Shown here piece by piece: positions 41,304 to 52,179 of a stretch of 64,000 bases of DNA (position 1 is its first letter; every line of letters begins with the position of its first letter). The stretch comes from Entoloma clypeatum (Eukaryota; Basidiomycota; Agaricomycetes; Agaricales; Entolomataceae). A program made the translations under genes and the position numbers. The notes under the pieces were generated by a model that saw only the letters and a list, made by a program, of their open reading frames with translations, searched no databases and was not told the DNA's origin. The stretch covers positions 1,178,001 to 1,242,000 of the forward strand of contig OY751496.1 of NCBI GenBank assembly GCA_963565915.1, given 5' to 3'.

Positions 41304-42514
41304 TCATCGGTCTCTATGGTGATGGTTTCATCATCATCGGTATCTCCATCAGACACCTTCCTAATCTTTCCAGAGTTCTTCTTCGGCTTGCGGCAGTTGC
41401 GCACGATATGTCCTTCTTGGTCGCAGTTGAAACACTTACGACCATCTTTCTTCTTTGGGGCTTTGCAGTCTTTGGCAAGGTGACCAAAACGCTGACAGTT
41501 GTAGCAACGGGCTACTCCTGCGTTGTCGATCTCCATGGCTTTGCCTTGACCACCATAAGTGGTGCCCGATCCGGTGCGTGTGTCGCCACCCCCTCGGATG
41601 ACTAATGCATGTCCCTCCATCTGTCGTCCCTTGTTTCGGATCTCCTTTGCGTAATCAGTGTACGTCTTGCCATCGCTAGCCACTTGTTCAGAAATTCTGT
41701 GGTTGACGTTCTTTTCCAGGATATATTTCCCAGTTTCTTCGCCAAGGTTTGACAGCTTCAAGAGCTCTTTGAATTCATCCAAGAATTCGTCGATGGTGCG
41801 TTTCTCCTGTTTCAGGACTTCCAGTCTCGCCTTGGCCGCTGCCGACTTGTTGGCAATAGAGAATCGCGTAGCGATGTCGTCTGAGAACCCTAACCAGGTG
41901 ATGTTCTCGCCATCGGTGGCAAGGTCGTCTAACTTGTTGCTGGCCCAGTGTTTACCAGACCCTTCCATCATGCGGGATAACACCGCAAGAATCTTCTGAT
42001 CATCTGTGAGGCTCTTTTGGAACCTGATGTATAGTTTGGTGGCTTTCCACCACTTGTCAAAGGTGTATCTGTCCTTGAACATCCCAGGATCCTTGATGAT
42101 CTTGGATGTATCCATTGTTTGTACAGCCGGAGCTTCTGCCATGTTTAGAGTCTGCGGAGGAGAAGAGGAGTCGAGTTGTTGGGATGAAGATGGGGTTCGG
42201 GATACAGGTAAGGATTGAAAATGAGTCCCTGCTCTAGGCGTCTGTTCGATATCTGACTGTGTGGAGTCAAAAGCAAATTCGTCAGGGGACTCATTGGCGG
42301 AATCGGTGGCAAAACGTTCGGGGTGTTTCCTCTGTAGATCTCTAAGGAATCTCTGTTTCTGTGCGTCTGTTGGTTGTGAGAAGGGGTCAAGTCTCTCACT
42401 CCGTGCCCAACGGTTGTACTCGGTTTGTTGCTCGTCGGTGGTGAAGTGGGCGTAGATCTGCTGCTTCGAGTAAGATGTGATGATGTGGCTCTGGGATGTC
42501 TCGATGTGAGCGTC
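41276..42514 (-). CDS. B1 gag, C-terminal frame (capsid and two zinc knuckles)
   Basis: Open from 42514 to TAA 41276. The upstream part (QQIYAHFTTDEQQTEYNRW, ERLDPFSQPTDAQKQRFLRD) looks protein-like although it precedes the first ATG at 42142 (MAEAPAVQTMD). Then a capsid-like region (WWKATKLYIRFQKSL, LDEFKELLKLSNLGEETG) and two CCHC knuckles (CYNCQRFGHLAKDC, CFNCDQEGHIVRNC). The N-terminal part lies in an overlapping frame, as in B2. Confidence 0.8.
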   Translation of the reverse strand, partial: DAHIETSQSHIITSYSKQQIYAHFTTDEQQTEYNRWARSERLDPFSQPTDAQKQRFLRDLQRKHPERFATDSANESPDEFAFDSTQSDIEQTPRAGTHFQSLPVSRTPSSSQQLDSSSPPQTLNMAEAPAVQTMDTSKIIKDPGMFKDRYTFDKWWKATKLYIRFQKSLTDDQKILAVLSRMMEGSGKHWASNKLDDLATDGENITWLGFSDDIATRFSIANKSAAAKARLEVLKQEKRTIDEFLDEFKELLKLSNLGEETGKYILEKNVNHRISEQVASDGKTYTDYAKEIRNKGRQMEGHALVIRGGGDTRTGSGTTYGGQGKAMEIDNAGVARCYNCQRFGHLAKDCKAPKKKDGRKCFNCDQEGHIVRNCRKPKKNSGKIRKVSDGDTDDDETITIETDEKDFPEGSD

Positions 42515-42920
42515 CTAATCAATCTTCTGATAACGGTTGTCTGGACACCGATAAACTCTCTGATCTCTGTGATCCAACCTGTCTGAGGTCCTTCTTGAAC
42601 GCGAAAGCTTTTGAGTTCGTTCTGTCGGGCGTTGTAACGCGCGATCTGGTGTTGCCGAGCAAGATGGATGCTCTCTGCTATCTCACTGTGGGGGCGATGC
42701 TCGTCGTTGTCTAGTTCTTCGTCAAGCACCTGCTGTAGGATGCGACAGATCTCCGATTCGATGTACTGCTGGATGAGTGTAAAATCGATACTGTCTCGAG
42801 GACTTAGCTCCTCCTGTCGGGCTTCTGGCGTGCTGAATGGGTTACTGGTGAAGTCTTCAAAGAAGTGCGATGTCTTGACTTGTCTGGTAGTTGCTCTCTT
42901 CGCTCTGGGCGAACCTAACG
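42145..42920 (-). CDS. B1 gag N-terminal frame
   Basis: Open from just after the LTR to 42145 without a clear ATG. Product includes FFEDFTSNPFSTPEARQEEL, IQQYIESEICRILQQVLDEEL and ARQHQIARYNARQNEL. It overlaps the C-terminal gag frame (-1 relative) by about 370 nt; the later portion looks low quality, so the two are probably one protein joined by frameshift or splicing. Confidence 0.55.
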
Positions 42921-42931
42921 AGATTTAGCAA
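42921..42931 (-). other. B1 self-primer-binding site
   Basis: TTGCTAAATCT, two bases inside the 5' LTR end, is the exact complement of AGATTTAGCAA in the LTR (43017-43007), which lies 33 nt after TATATAAA (43050-43043). Confidence 0.72.
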
Positions 42932-42933
42932 CT

Positions 42934-43335
42934 TGTTATGCTTAACAAACCGTTCCAAGGTTCGGGCAGAGTATGCAGGAAAGTGGAAAGGCGAAGAGCA
43001 AAGTGATTGCTAAATCTAAGGAATCTACTATAGTACAAGAGGTTTATATAGGTACTGACTATAGGCGGTAGCAGATGAGTCAGTACTGCGGAAGGCAGTG
43101 CGCATGAGTAAGGCGACTGCGGAAGGCTATGTACAGTGAGTAAGCTGACTGCGGAAAGCGAGTCAGTGCGGGAGCGAAGTATACTAAAGGGGATGACGAA
43201 GTAATGTAATGAGTCAGACTGGGAATCGAAGGTTGCGAAAGTAGACATTAGACATAGTAAGTTCGTAAGAGGGCGCCGAGTCGGGCCAATAAGTAAAAGA
43301 TATGACGTGGTCCTCATACCATAGAGTCCATAACA
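42934..43335 (-). repeat. B1 5' LTR
   Basis: 402 bp, same length and layout as the solo LTR at 8710-9111. TATATAAA at 43050-43043. Confidence 0.9.
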
Positions 43336-43481
43336 ATATCCTATATTGTGAGGATTACCAGAGATTATCAGATGTTTATAAGGAAATATAATATCTGAGA
43401 AAATCCCACTGTCCATTATATAGTCTTATAACAGAGGCCCTGTTTTCCTGATGCCTGCAAGGTTGGTGTTAAAGACAACAA

Positions 43482-44216
43482 TGTTAAGTAGGTGAAATGT
43501 CGGAGCTTCGTCGGAGTCCATCGGAGGTCGGACGTAGGACTGAGACCGGAGCAGAACTCTGGAAATGTGGAGGAATGATGAAGGGGAGGGACATGGCTTC
43601 AACATATGTGTTGCGCCGCCATCTGTTGGATAAGGTGTCCAATTTCAGGAGGTTGCAGGAGAGGTTGGAGGTGTGGAGGTTCTTGGAGAGATCTTGGTGA
43701 GGGACACGCTGACGTGGAAGTGATCAGACGATGTCGGAGTTGTGACTCAGACACAGTACTGAGCTCGTCGAAGGGTAACGATGGAGGAAGAGCAGAAGAT
43801 GAGGATGTCATCGGCGTATTGTACCATGGCGAGGATGGACTTAGAGTAGAGGAGTGAACTTGGTTGATATTCCAACTGAGGAACTACAGGTATGGTATGA
43901 GCTTAAATATCTAAATGTGATTACTTTACGGAGATGGTCAGAGTAGGTCTGGAGTTGTGGCGTAAGTTGCCAGTGACTGTATCAAACATCGGAGATGTCA
44001 GTCAATGGACCATGTGGAAAAGGCGATGCATAAGTAAACGGGAATATGGATATGAAATGCATAAAGGCATGGAGTTATGAATATGAAATGCAAGATGGCA
44101 ACATGCGGAGATGCAGAGGTAATGGATGTCCGGAATATCGGAATTGATCAGAGATCGTTGGAGCGGAATTGATTGGAGATGATCGGGGGTTGTTGGAGCC
44201 AGAATGGTATATAACA
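43482..44216 (-). repeat. gypsy-3a 3' LTR
   Basis: 735 bp, minus strand TGTTATATACC ... CTACTTAACA, clearly related to the gypsy-1 LTR. Most TCCG motifs have become TCTG or TCAG forms. R region AGTTGGAATAT at 43877-43867. Confidence 0.85.
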
Positions 44217-44702
44217 AGGAAGAAGTGTGAGGTCGGAGCATCAGAGGTGAAGTCGGAGGTGAGGGAGGTGAAGAGGGTGGTGAAAGTTAATAAAAGAAAG
44301 AAGAAGGTGTCGGAGGTACCATCAGAGGAGGGGTTGGAGGTCATCATCTTGGGTGTCCTCAAGATGATACTGGTGGAGACGAGGCAGGTGAGGTGACTGC
44401 TAACAGCAGTTGAAGACACCAAGTATCAAACCAAGTTGCCAGAGGTGTCGGAGGAGGGATTGGAGTCAGACATGGATACGGCAGAGGAAACGCATGAGTT
44501 GAGGCTGAACAGGAGGATTGCAAGGAGGATTAGGAAAGATATTGTGAATAGGAAGAGGTTGGAGTTGCCAGAGCTGTTGGACGACTCCAATATGTTGATT
44601 TCAGAGCCGTTGGAGAAAGCAGAGTTGGACAAGGAGGAGTTGGACAAGGAGGAGTCAGACAAGGAGGAGGGTCCATCAAACAAGAAACAACATACTAAGT
44701 AG
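44217..44702 (+). pseudogene. gypsy-3a antisense gene, C-terminal remnant
   Basis: Plus strand, opposite to pol: KKCEVGASEVKSEVREVKRVV, ILGVLKMILVETRQVR then a stop, continuing in the region PEVSEEGLESDMDTAEETHELRL to an acidic end EGPSNKKQHTK (TAG 44702). Only the last cysteine of the zinc cluster remains; the LTR directly abuts it, so exon 1 was lost. Confidence 0.6.
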
Positions 44703-46440
44703 ATAACAAATAGTACTTGTTTGCTTGTTTCAAAGTGACATGAGCGGACCCGGATTGTCAGGGTAAGCAGAATGAAAGTCGGAGACAAGCTCAGGGGCAT
44801 TTTCCAGTTCATTGGCTGGTAGCCAAGAGAATTCTTCATCAGTGTTTTCATATCCTAACCAACGGAGAAAATTTAGTAGCTTGCAGCTACGTTGTCAGTC
44901 AATCTTTGAGTCAACAATTTTGGCAATCTCGTACTCCAGTTCTCCATTGATGTTGATCAGAGGAGGCAGAGGTTGGGTCCAATTCAGAATGGTGTTCAGA
45001 GTTGCAGGTTCAAGCTTGGAGATGTGGTAGACGGGGTGAACACCGCAGAATGTGTCAGGAAGTTGGAGGGTAAATGAGTGTGTGCCAGGTTGTGCAATGA
45101 TCTCATATGGTCCCAAGTACTTTTCTGAGAGTTTCTTGGATGGGTGTGTTGTGCGGAAGAACTGTGCTTTGACGAAAACCTGTTGTCCGACAGAGAACAT
45201 CGGAGGTGCAATCTGATTATTGTTGGAGGACTTTTGGTAATGTCGTTGAGTGTCGGAGATGGTGGCTTTCAGTTCTTGGTGAAGTTCATCCAAGTCCGTC
45301 ACAAAGGATTGAGCTTGGGAAGAGGCAAGGTCTCGTTCCAGGTGAACAGTAATGTTCAGATGGTAACCCTTGTTAGCAAAGAAGGGAGATATGCCAGTGG
45401 TAGCACTAGGTGTGTTGTTGTACATGAACTCTGCAATTGGAAGGAGAGCGGACCAGTTGTCCTGTTGGTAGTTGCAGAATATCTGCAAGTACTGTTTGAG
45501 GGTCTGGTTAGTGTGTTCGGTTTGGCTATCGCCTTTGGGGTGGTAACCAGAGATGAAGTGGAGGGTCATGTTTAGAGCCTTTCTGAGAGATCAGAAGAAT
45601 CGGGAGACAAATTCAGGGCTGCCGTCAGAGGTGACATGTTCGGGAACACCATGTTTAGAGAAGACATGTAATACAAAGAGTATGGTGAGGTCTTTGGAGG
45701 TGCAATGGATGGTTGTCGGAATGAAGATACTTTGTTTTGTTAATCAGTCAATGATAACGAGGATAGAGTCAAAGTTGTCGGAGGTTGGAAGGGTCTCAAT
45801 AAAATCCACTGAGATAGAATTCCAAGGATGTTTGGGAATTGGAAGCTGTTTGAGTAGGCTGTAAGGCTTGTGTCTTTGTGGCTTCAAATGCATGCAAGTG
45901 GTACATGACTTGCAATAGTGTTTGATGAAATCTCATATTACGGGCCAGGTGTAATCGCGCTGAATGAGACTGAGTGTTTTGTTCTGACCTGGGTGTCCAG
46001 CAAGCATATGATCGTGCTTGTGCTATAGGACTCGGAGTCGGAGGTCGTTGGAGTCGGGAACATATATCCAATCGCTGTGAGTATGTCGTGGTGGAGCTTC
46101 TCTGTGCCCATGATAATGGTTGCATGGAGGACACTCAGTAAAAAAGAAAGTCGGATCAGGTCAGATAAAATGGTAATGTATGACAAAAGGGACATTCATG
46201 TGACAACAGGTTTGACTAGCTAGTCAGAATTTAGTCAGAGATATGGTCTGACTGTCAATTGACTGTTGGGTGGACTGACAATGTATGACTATACAGTCAA
46301 ATGTTCAGTCAGACTCCAATCTCAGGCTCACACATTTTTTGTTTTGGCAAAAACATGAAAGGCTTTTTGAATGATTATATTATAGGGAGCAACTTTTATT
46401 TATAACATCAATAGACTTATAATTATCTAGTTTATGTTAA

Positions 46441-47180
46441 AACAGGGTATGAGAATGCTGTTGGGTGCGAGAGGACGCTGTTGGGCATGGTTAAATATGA
46501 GGGGAGGCCATTGGTTGGTGCAGGGATGCCGTTGGGCACAAAAGGACACTGTTGGGCACAAGAGGATGCCATTGGGCACAAATAGTGTTTAAAAGTCCGG
46601 TCCAGTTCTTGGTTTTTTGCGGTTTATCCTTTTTAAAAAATGGCTTCAGAAATCCAGGTAAAATCACTAAAATTACCAAAATATTTGGGCAGATGGAGGA
46701 CATAGAAAACCGGGGGGTCTTCCCTTGAATGAAAAGATTCTGCCCAGCCATTGTTGAGATATTTCAACATGTCATTAAAGCAAATGGCAGCTAAAATAAA
46801 TGGGGGTCATCTCTTGGATGATGAAATTCCATCCAGTAGTTGTTGAGATATTCACAAAAACAAAAAAACCGGACCTTTAAACACTAGGCACAAAGGGACG
46901 CCGCTGGCAACAAGAGACGGCTGTTGGGCCCAAAGAGATGCTGTTGGGCATGACAGGACACCGCGTTGGGAATGAGAGGGTGCCATGGGGAATGAGAGGA
47001 GGGTGTGGGTGCGAAGGGATGCTGTTGGGCACAAAGGAACACCATTTGCAGTGAGAGGTGGTTGTTAAACGCGAGTGGAGGCCGTGGGGCATGAGGGGCA
47101 GTCGTTGGCATGAGTGGAGGCTGTTGGGAGTGAGGGGCAGTCGTTGGATGTGGGAGATTGCCATTGGATGCGAGGCAGTT
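46441..47180. repeat. TTGGGCAYRAG minisatellite
   Basis: Units of about 20-24 bp around CTGTTGGGCACAAG repeat imperfectly on both sides of the MITE at 46583-46886. Same family as 15601-15935 (inverted) and 32880-32960. Confidence 0.75.
46583..46886. mobile_element. hAT MITE, 304 bp
   Basis: Terminal repeats TAGTGTTTAAARGTCCGG, perfect 8-bp duplication GGCACAAA (46575-46582 and 46887-46894). No coding capacity. Its right half recurs, inverted, at 12343-12444. Confidence 0.88.
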
Positions 47181-49462
47181 GTGGTGCAAGAGAAGTACTG
47201 TCGATGTTTGATTTTCTCACCAACAATCAACAAAGTCAGGTGACTTTGCAGGACACGTACGGTTATTTGGGACAATGTTCAATTTGGGCTGATCTCGCAA
47301 GGCAATCTACACATATTCTAAATGGTATAGTACTCTGACTAAATATTTGACTGTTCACTGACCTAGTCTGACCTTTGGTCAGACATAACCTGTGTTCTGA
47401 TCTGAGCTAAATTTTATCTGACTAAAGTCTATTTGTTTGACTAAATATCTGAATTCTTTTTTACTGAGGACAGACTCAAGGAATTGGGTCACACAAACTG
47501 AAGCGGAGAGCTGTTCTTGCAAAAAGACTGGTCGGAGGTTGGTCAGATTGATGTCGACGTAGTCGCTATTTCCCCCTTTAGGGTAGACATTCCAACGTCT
47601 AGTTAGAGAGTCAGGTTTAGTTCCCAATCGGCCAGGGCAGAATCAGATGATGAGGTTGAACTGATAAAGGTATTCTGACCATCGGACTTGTTGGCATGAA
47701 AGAACTTTGGTGGTGGCAAAATACTTGAGGTTTTTGTGGTCGGTGACGACATCAATTGGAGTACTGGAGCCTTCGAGGTAATGGCGCCAAGTCTTAAAAG
47801 CCTCAAAGATGGCCAGGAGTTCTTTATCATGTGTGTTGTAGTTGAGTTCAGGGGCCATGAAAGTGCAGGAATGGAATGTGACGGGGTGGACTTCATTGTC
47901 GGAGGTGACAATCGACAAAATAGCCGCTAGGGCATAGTCAGATGCATCAGTTTTGACAATTATCGGAGAATTGGGGATCCAGTGCGTCAGGATCAGAGCG
48001 GTGGTAAATGCCTTTTTCAGGTCATTAAAGGAGGTTTGAGCATCATTGGAGAACAGCCAAGTGGCATGTTTCCTGGTTAAATGAGTGAGTGGAATAGTGA
48101 TGTTGGAATAGAATGGAATGAAATGTCAGTAAGAGTTTGCAAAACCTAAAAAGGACTGGATGTCCTTCACTCTGCGTGGTTCAGGCCAATCCTGAATAAT
48201 CTTGACTTTCCCTTCCGACATTTTGAGTCCATCGGGAGAAAGGATAAAACCAAGATATTCTACTGTTTTGGCAGAGAAGTCACACTTGTCAGAGTTGTTG
48301 GAGGACTTCTTGTACATGTTTTTTGTGTTCCTCAGGGTTGTCAGAGTAGATCAGGATGTTGTCGAGGTAAACAGTAATGCAGTTGTCCAGAAGGTCGGAG
48401 AAGATGTTCATAAAATGTTCGAAAGCTGCAGGTGCGTTAGACAATCCAAATGGCATAACTAACCATTCAAATGATCTATAGCAGGTGCAGAATGCAGTCT
48501 TCCATTCATCACCTTCAGCAATGCGGACTAGGTGGTATGCATGTCGGAGGTCTATGGTGGTATAAACGTGTGCTTTGCTGGCAGTGGCTAAGAGGTCGGA
48601 GATGAGCGGAAGTGGGTATCAGTCCTTCTTCGCAATTTTGTTCAGGCCTCGGTAGTTGATGCAGAGTCGGAGCAATCCATCTTTCTTTTGGACAAAGAGG
48701 ATCAGAGCGCTGTGAGGTGAACTAGAAGGTTTGATGAAACCAATATTGAGATGCTCATCAATGAAGTCTCAGAGGGATCCAAGTTCGGATTGTGAGAGTG
48801 AGTACATCGGACCAATCAGAGGGGAAGTACCTTCCTCCAAATTGATCTTGAGGTCGTAAGATCAGTGGGGTGCAAGGGTGTCGGCTTTTTTCTTACTGAA
48901 TACATCAGCAAAATCGTGGTATTCCTCGGGTATGCCAGAGAGGTCGGGAGCATTGTCGGAGATGGATGTGGAATTGGCAGAGATGTCGGAGAGGTGAACA
49001 CAAAAAGCATATGCCCCAGGAGCTTTACAAGCATGGAGATATGCAGCTGCATTGACCATGGTAATCTGTGGCAGGTCAGAGGTGTTCAGAGTGAGCGGAT
49101 CAGAGGTGTCCATCGGAGAGGGCAGACACTGCAGAGGTGGCGGAGCTGCCTCAGCAGTCAACGTCGGAGCCAGACTCAGAGTGTTGGGTAATGTAGAACA
49201 GAATATGATACTGCCCAATACCCAGTCAATCAACGGATTGTAGCAGGTGAGCCAGTTGTGTCCTAGAACCAAATTACAAGACGAATCAAGGGTTGTCATG
49301 TAAAACATGACAGTCAGAAGTTCACTGGAAGGGAATCAGAGAGGAAGATCAATAGATTGCATGATGTAAGTATTTGAAGAACCATCAAAAAGTTTCAAAA
49401 CCATAGGCAAAGGAATCGGAGTCAGAGATAAGTTTAAAGAAGAAATAAATCTGGTATCTGCC

Positions 49463-50188
49463 AGACTTGGCAAAGACGGGAAATTAACTCCCCAAGAATG
49501 CCAACAACAATTTGACAATAATTTATGCATGTTTTGCGGCAACATTGGTCATTGGGCTTCCGACTGCTCGAAGAAATCATCTTCTACCTCACCTGCCTTG
49601 TCTCTGCCAAAATCATCTTGAGGACACTCAAGATGGTGACCTCCGACCCCTCCTCTGACGGTACCTCTGACACCTTCTTCTTTCTTTCTGACCCACTCTC
49701 CAACAGTGCCTCCAATGCCTTTTTCTTCCCCTTGCTAATCTTCACCACCCTCTTCACTTCCTTCACCTCCAACTTCACCTCCAACACTCCGACCTCACAT
49801 TTCTTCTTGTCCTTGATGCAACCGTTGCATGACAACTTGTTCTGGTTTCTAACAAAAGGTTAAAACAGAAAAGACGAACCAAAAAAAAGAACTTACTCAT
49901 TGTGTTCACACTCAACACCCTTCATGATGCACCTGTTGCAGGTGCCGAGTCTGACCCTGACTTCCGACCCCTCTCTGACCATTGCAGTCACCTCCTCCAC
50001 CTTTCTTTTCTTCATATTCTTCTTCTTCTTCTCTGCCTGTGGCACCCCCGACCCCTTGCTTGACACACCTTGCGCAGCGGCCACCTCATTGGCCCTCTTC
50101 TGAGCTGCCAGCTCCGATGCCCAATGTGTCTCCTCCGCTATCTGTGCTTCCTCCGCTCTCCACTCCTCCTCAGCCTTCTTGGCAGCCT
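49463..50188 (+). mobile_element. gypsy-3b fragment (gag tail joined to antisense gene)
   Basis: Plus-strand gag C-terminus (ARLGKDGKLTPQECQQQFDN, CMFCGNIGHWASDC, 49463 to about 49590) runs straight into the 3' antisense gene; pol is deleted. The fragment is cut by B2 at 50189 and resumes at 56503-56666 with the purine-tract region (GGGTTTGGCCCTAAG). It meets gypsy-3a head to head at about 49462. Confidence 0.75.
49584..50188 (-). pseudogene. gypsy-3b antisense Zn2Cys6 gene, 5' end removed by B2
   Basis: Exon 1 (from the B2 junction at 50188 to about 49895): AAKKAEEEWRAEEAQIAEE coiled coil, then CNRCIMKGVEC. Intron about 46 nt (GTAAGTTC ... TTGTTAG). Exon 2: NQNKLSCNGCIKDKKKCEVG and KVSEVPSEEGSEVTIL, stop at 49584. 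Spacing C-x2-C-x6-C-x10-C-x2-C-x6-C with the intron between cysteines 3 and 4, exactly as in gypsy-1. The start codon lies beyond B2, possibly near 56509. Confidence 0.72.
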
Positions 50189-50516
50189 TGTTACAGACTC
50201 TACGGTATGTGGACCATGTCATCTCTTTTACTTATCATCCCAACTCGGCGCCCTCTTATGAATACACTATGTCTAATACCTACTTTCGCTCCCTTAGATT
50301 CCCAGTATGACTCAGTCCACAGTAGCCTTACTCAGCTCTGCAGTAGTATTACTCATGTGCACTGCCTTCCGCAGTTACTCTACCGCTCATAGTCAGTACT
50401 ATATAAACCTCATGTACCATAGCTACAATCCTTAGATTTAGCAATCACATTGCTCTTCGCCTTTCCACTTCCTGCATACTCTGCCTGAACCTTGGAACGG
50501 TTTGTTAAGCATAACA
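50189..50516 (+). repeat. B2 5' LTR
   Basis: TGTTACAGAC ... GCATAACA, 328 bp. TATATAA at 50400; AGATTTAGCAA at 50434-50444 is complementary to TTGCTAAATCT at 50519-50529, two bases after the LTR. Confidence 0.88.
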
Positions 50517-50530
50517 AGTTGCTAAATCTT

Positions 50531-51305
50531 GTTAGGTTCACCCAGAGTGAAGAGAGCAACTACCAGATGAGTCAAGACATCGCGCTTCTTTGAAGACTTC
50601 ACCAGTAACCCATTCAGCACGCCAGAAGCCCGACAGGAGGAGCTAAGTCCTCGAGACAGTATCGATTTTACACTCATCCAGCAGTACATCGAATCGGAGA
50701 TCCGTCACATCCTACAGCAGGTGCTTGACGAAGAACTAGACAACGACGAGCATCGCCCCCACGGCGAGATAGCAGAGAGCATCCATCTTGCTCGGCAACA
50801 CCAGATCGCGCGTTACAACGCCCGACAGAACGAACTCAAAAGCTTTCATGTTCAAGAAGGACCTCAGACAGGTCGGATCACAGAGATCAGAGAGTTTATC
50901 GGTGTCCAGACAACCGTTATCAGAAGATTGATTAGGACGCTCACATCGAGACGTCCCAGAGCCGCATCACCACATCTTACTCGAAGCAGCAGATCTACAC
51001 CCACTTCACCACCGACGAGCAACAAACCGAGTACAACCGTTGGGCACGGAGTGAGAGACTTGACCCCTTCTCACAACCAACAGATGCACAGAAACAGAGA
51101 TTCCTTAGAGATCTACAGAGGAAACACCCCGAACGTTTTGCCACCGATTCCGCCGATGAGTCCCCTGACGAATTTGCTTTTGACTCCACACAGTCAGATA
51201 TTGAACAGACGCCTAGAGCAGGGACTCATTTTCAATCCTTACCTGTATCCCGAACCCCATCTTCATCCCAACAACTCGACTCCTCTTCTCCTCCGCAGAC
51301 TCTAA
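50531..51305 (+). CDS. B2 gag N-terminal frame
   Basis: Same product as the B1 N-terminal gag frame (QVLDEELDNDEHRPHGEIAE, ARQHQIARYNARQNEL). No clear in-frame ATG. It overlaps the C-terminal gag frame, open from 50936, in the same -1 relation as B1. Confidence 0.5.
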
Positions 51306-52130
51306 ACATGGCAGAAGCTCTAGCAGTACAAACAATGGATACATCCAATATCATCAAAGATCCTGGGATGTTCAAGGACAGACACACCTTTGACGAGTGG
51401 TGGAAAGCCACCAAACTATACATCAGGTCCAAAAAAGCCTAACAGATCCAACAGGCACTGGGCCAGTAACAAGTTAGACGCTCTTGCTGTTGACAACGAG
51501 AACATCACCTGGCTAGGTTTCTCTGATGATATCGCCACACGATTCTCCATCACCAACAAGTTGGTCGCTGCCAAAGCAAGACTCGAAGTCCTGAAACAAG
51601 AGAAACGTACCGTTGATGAATTCTTGGATGAATTCGAAGAACTCTTGAAACTGTCAAACCTTGGCGAAGAAACTGGGAAATACATCCTAGAGAAGAATGT
51701 CAACCGCAGAATCTCTGAACAAGTGGCTAGCAATGGCAAGACATACACCGATTACGCAAAGGAGATCCGAAACAAGGGACGACAGATGGAAGGACACGCA
51801 CTGGTCATCCGAGGTGGCAGCGACATGCGCACCGGATTGGGTACCACTTATGGTTGTCAGGGCAAGGCCATGGAGATCGACAAAGCAGGAGTGGCCTGTT
51901 GCTACAACTGTCAACGCTTCAGTCACCTTGCTAAGGACTGCAGCGCTTCAAAGAAGAAAGATGGTCGCAAGTGTTTCAACTGCGACCAAGAAGGCCATAT
52001 CGCGTGCAACTGCCGCAAGCCAAAGAAGAACTCCGGAAGGGTTAGGAAGTTGTCTGAGGAAGATGCCAAGAATGATGAAACCACAATCTTAGAAGCTGAT
52101 GAGAAGGATTTTCCCGAAGGGTCCAATTAA
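50936..52130 (+). pseudogene. B2 gag C-terminal frame, deleted
   Basis: ATG 51308 (MAEALAVQTMD) matches B1. About 60 bp between IRFQKSL and GKHWASNKL are lost, which makes a frameshift and stop near 51440. The remaining frame goes on through capsid (LDEFEELLKLSNLGEETG) to two zinc knuckles (CYNCQRFSHLAKDC, CFNCDQEGHIACNC) and the stop near 52130. Confidence 0.8.
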
Positions 52131-52179
52131 ATGACGCTAAGTCGCGACCCTTATCTATTAAACGGACTTGCTTGCCTTG

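Larger units (their letters stand above)
36744..43335 (-). mobile_element. B1: Ty3 chromovirus, family B
   Basis: Minus-strand element: 5' LTR 42934-43335, gag, pol with chromodomain, a small extra ORF, purine tract, 3' LTR 36744-37102. No 5-bp target duplication was found, and the two LTRs have different U3 parts (5': TGTTATGGACTCTATGG; 3': ACGGACTAACGACTACGG), so this may be a recombinant of two insertions. Confidence 0.88.
46137..47466. mobile_element. hAT-type non-autonomous element in gypsy-3a
   Basis: 1330 bp with terminal repeats CAGTAAAAAAGAA at both ends and sub-terminal clusters of GTCAGA/TCTGAC. The host pol reading (LESVL / LHATII) is split by it. Flanks AGGACACT and AGGACAGA share 6 of 8 bases, fitting an 8-bp duplication. 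It encodes nothing recognisable; its middle is the TTGGGCA minisatellite and a smaller MITE. Confidence 0.65.
43482..49462 (-). mobile_element. gypsy-3a: decayed relative of gypsy-1
   Basis: 3' LTR at 43482-44216, remnant of the antisense gene, then pol read on the minus strand up to the protease at 49462, where it meets an inverted second fragment. gag and the 5' LTR are missing. Interrupted at 46137-47466 by a hAT-type element. Confidence 0.85.
44730..49462 (-). pseudogene. gypsy-3a pol, heavily mutated
   Basis: Protease region (LKLFDGSSNTYI, LVLGHNWLTCYNPLIDWVLGS), RT ([15 protein letters not shown] near 48340: catalytic D lost as in gypsy-2), RNase H (ELNYNTHDKELLAIFEAF), integrase (GYHPKGDSQTEHTNQTLKQY) and chromodomain (LRWLGYENTDEEFSWLPA) are all recognisable between many stops and frameshifts. 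In the chromodomain gypsy-1 DRRR reads D-stop-Q-R, both explained by CpG transitions. Confidence 0.88.

Noticed and set aside
46441..47180. CRISPR-like array
   Set aside because: Units are imperfect, variable in spacing and without unique spacers; it is a minisatellite in a eukaryotic genome.
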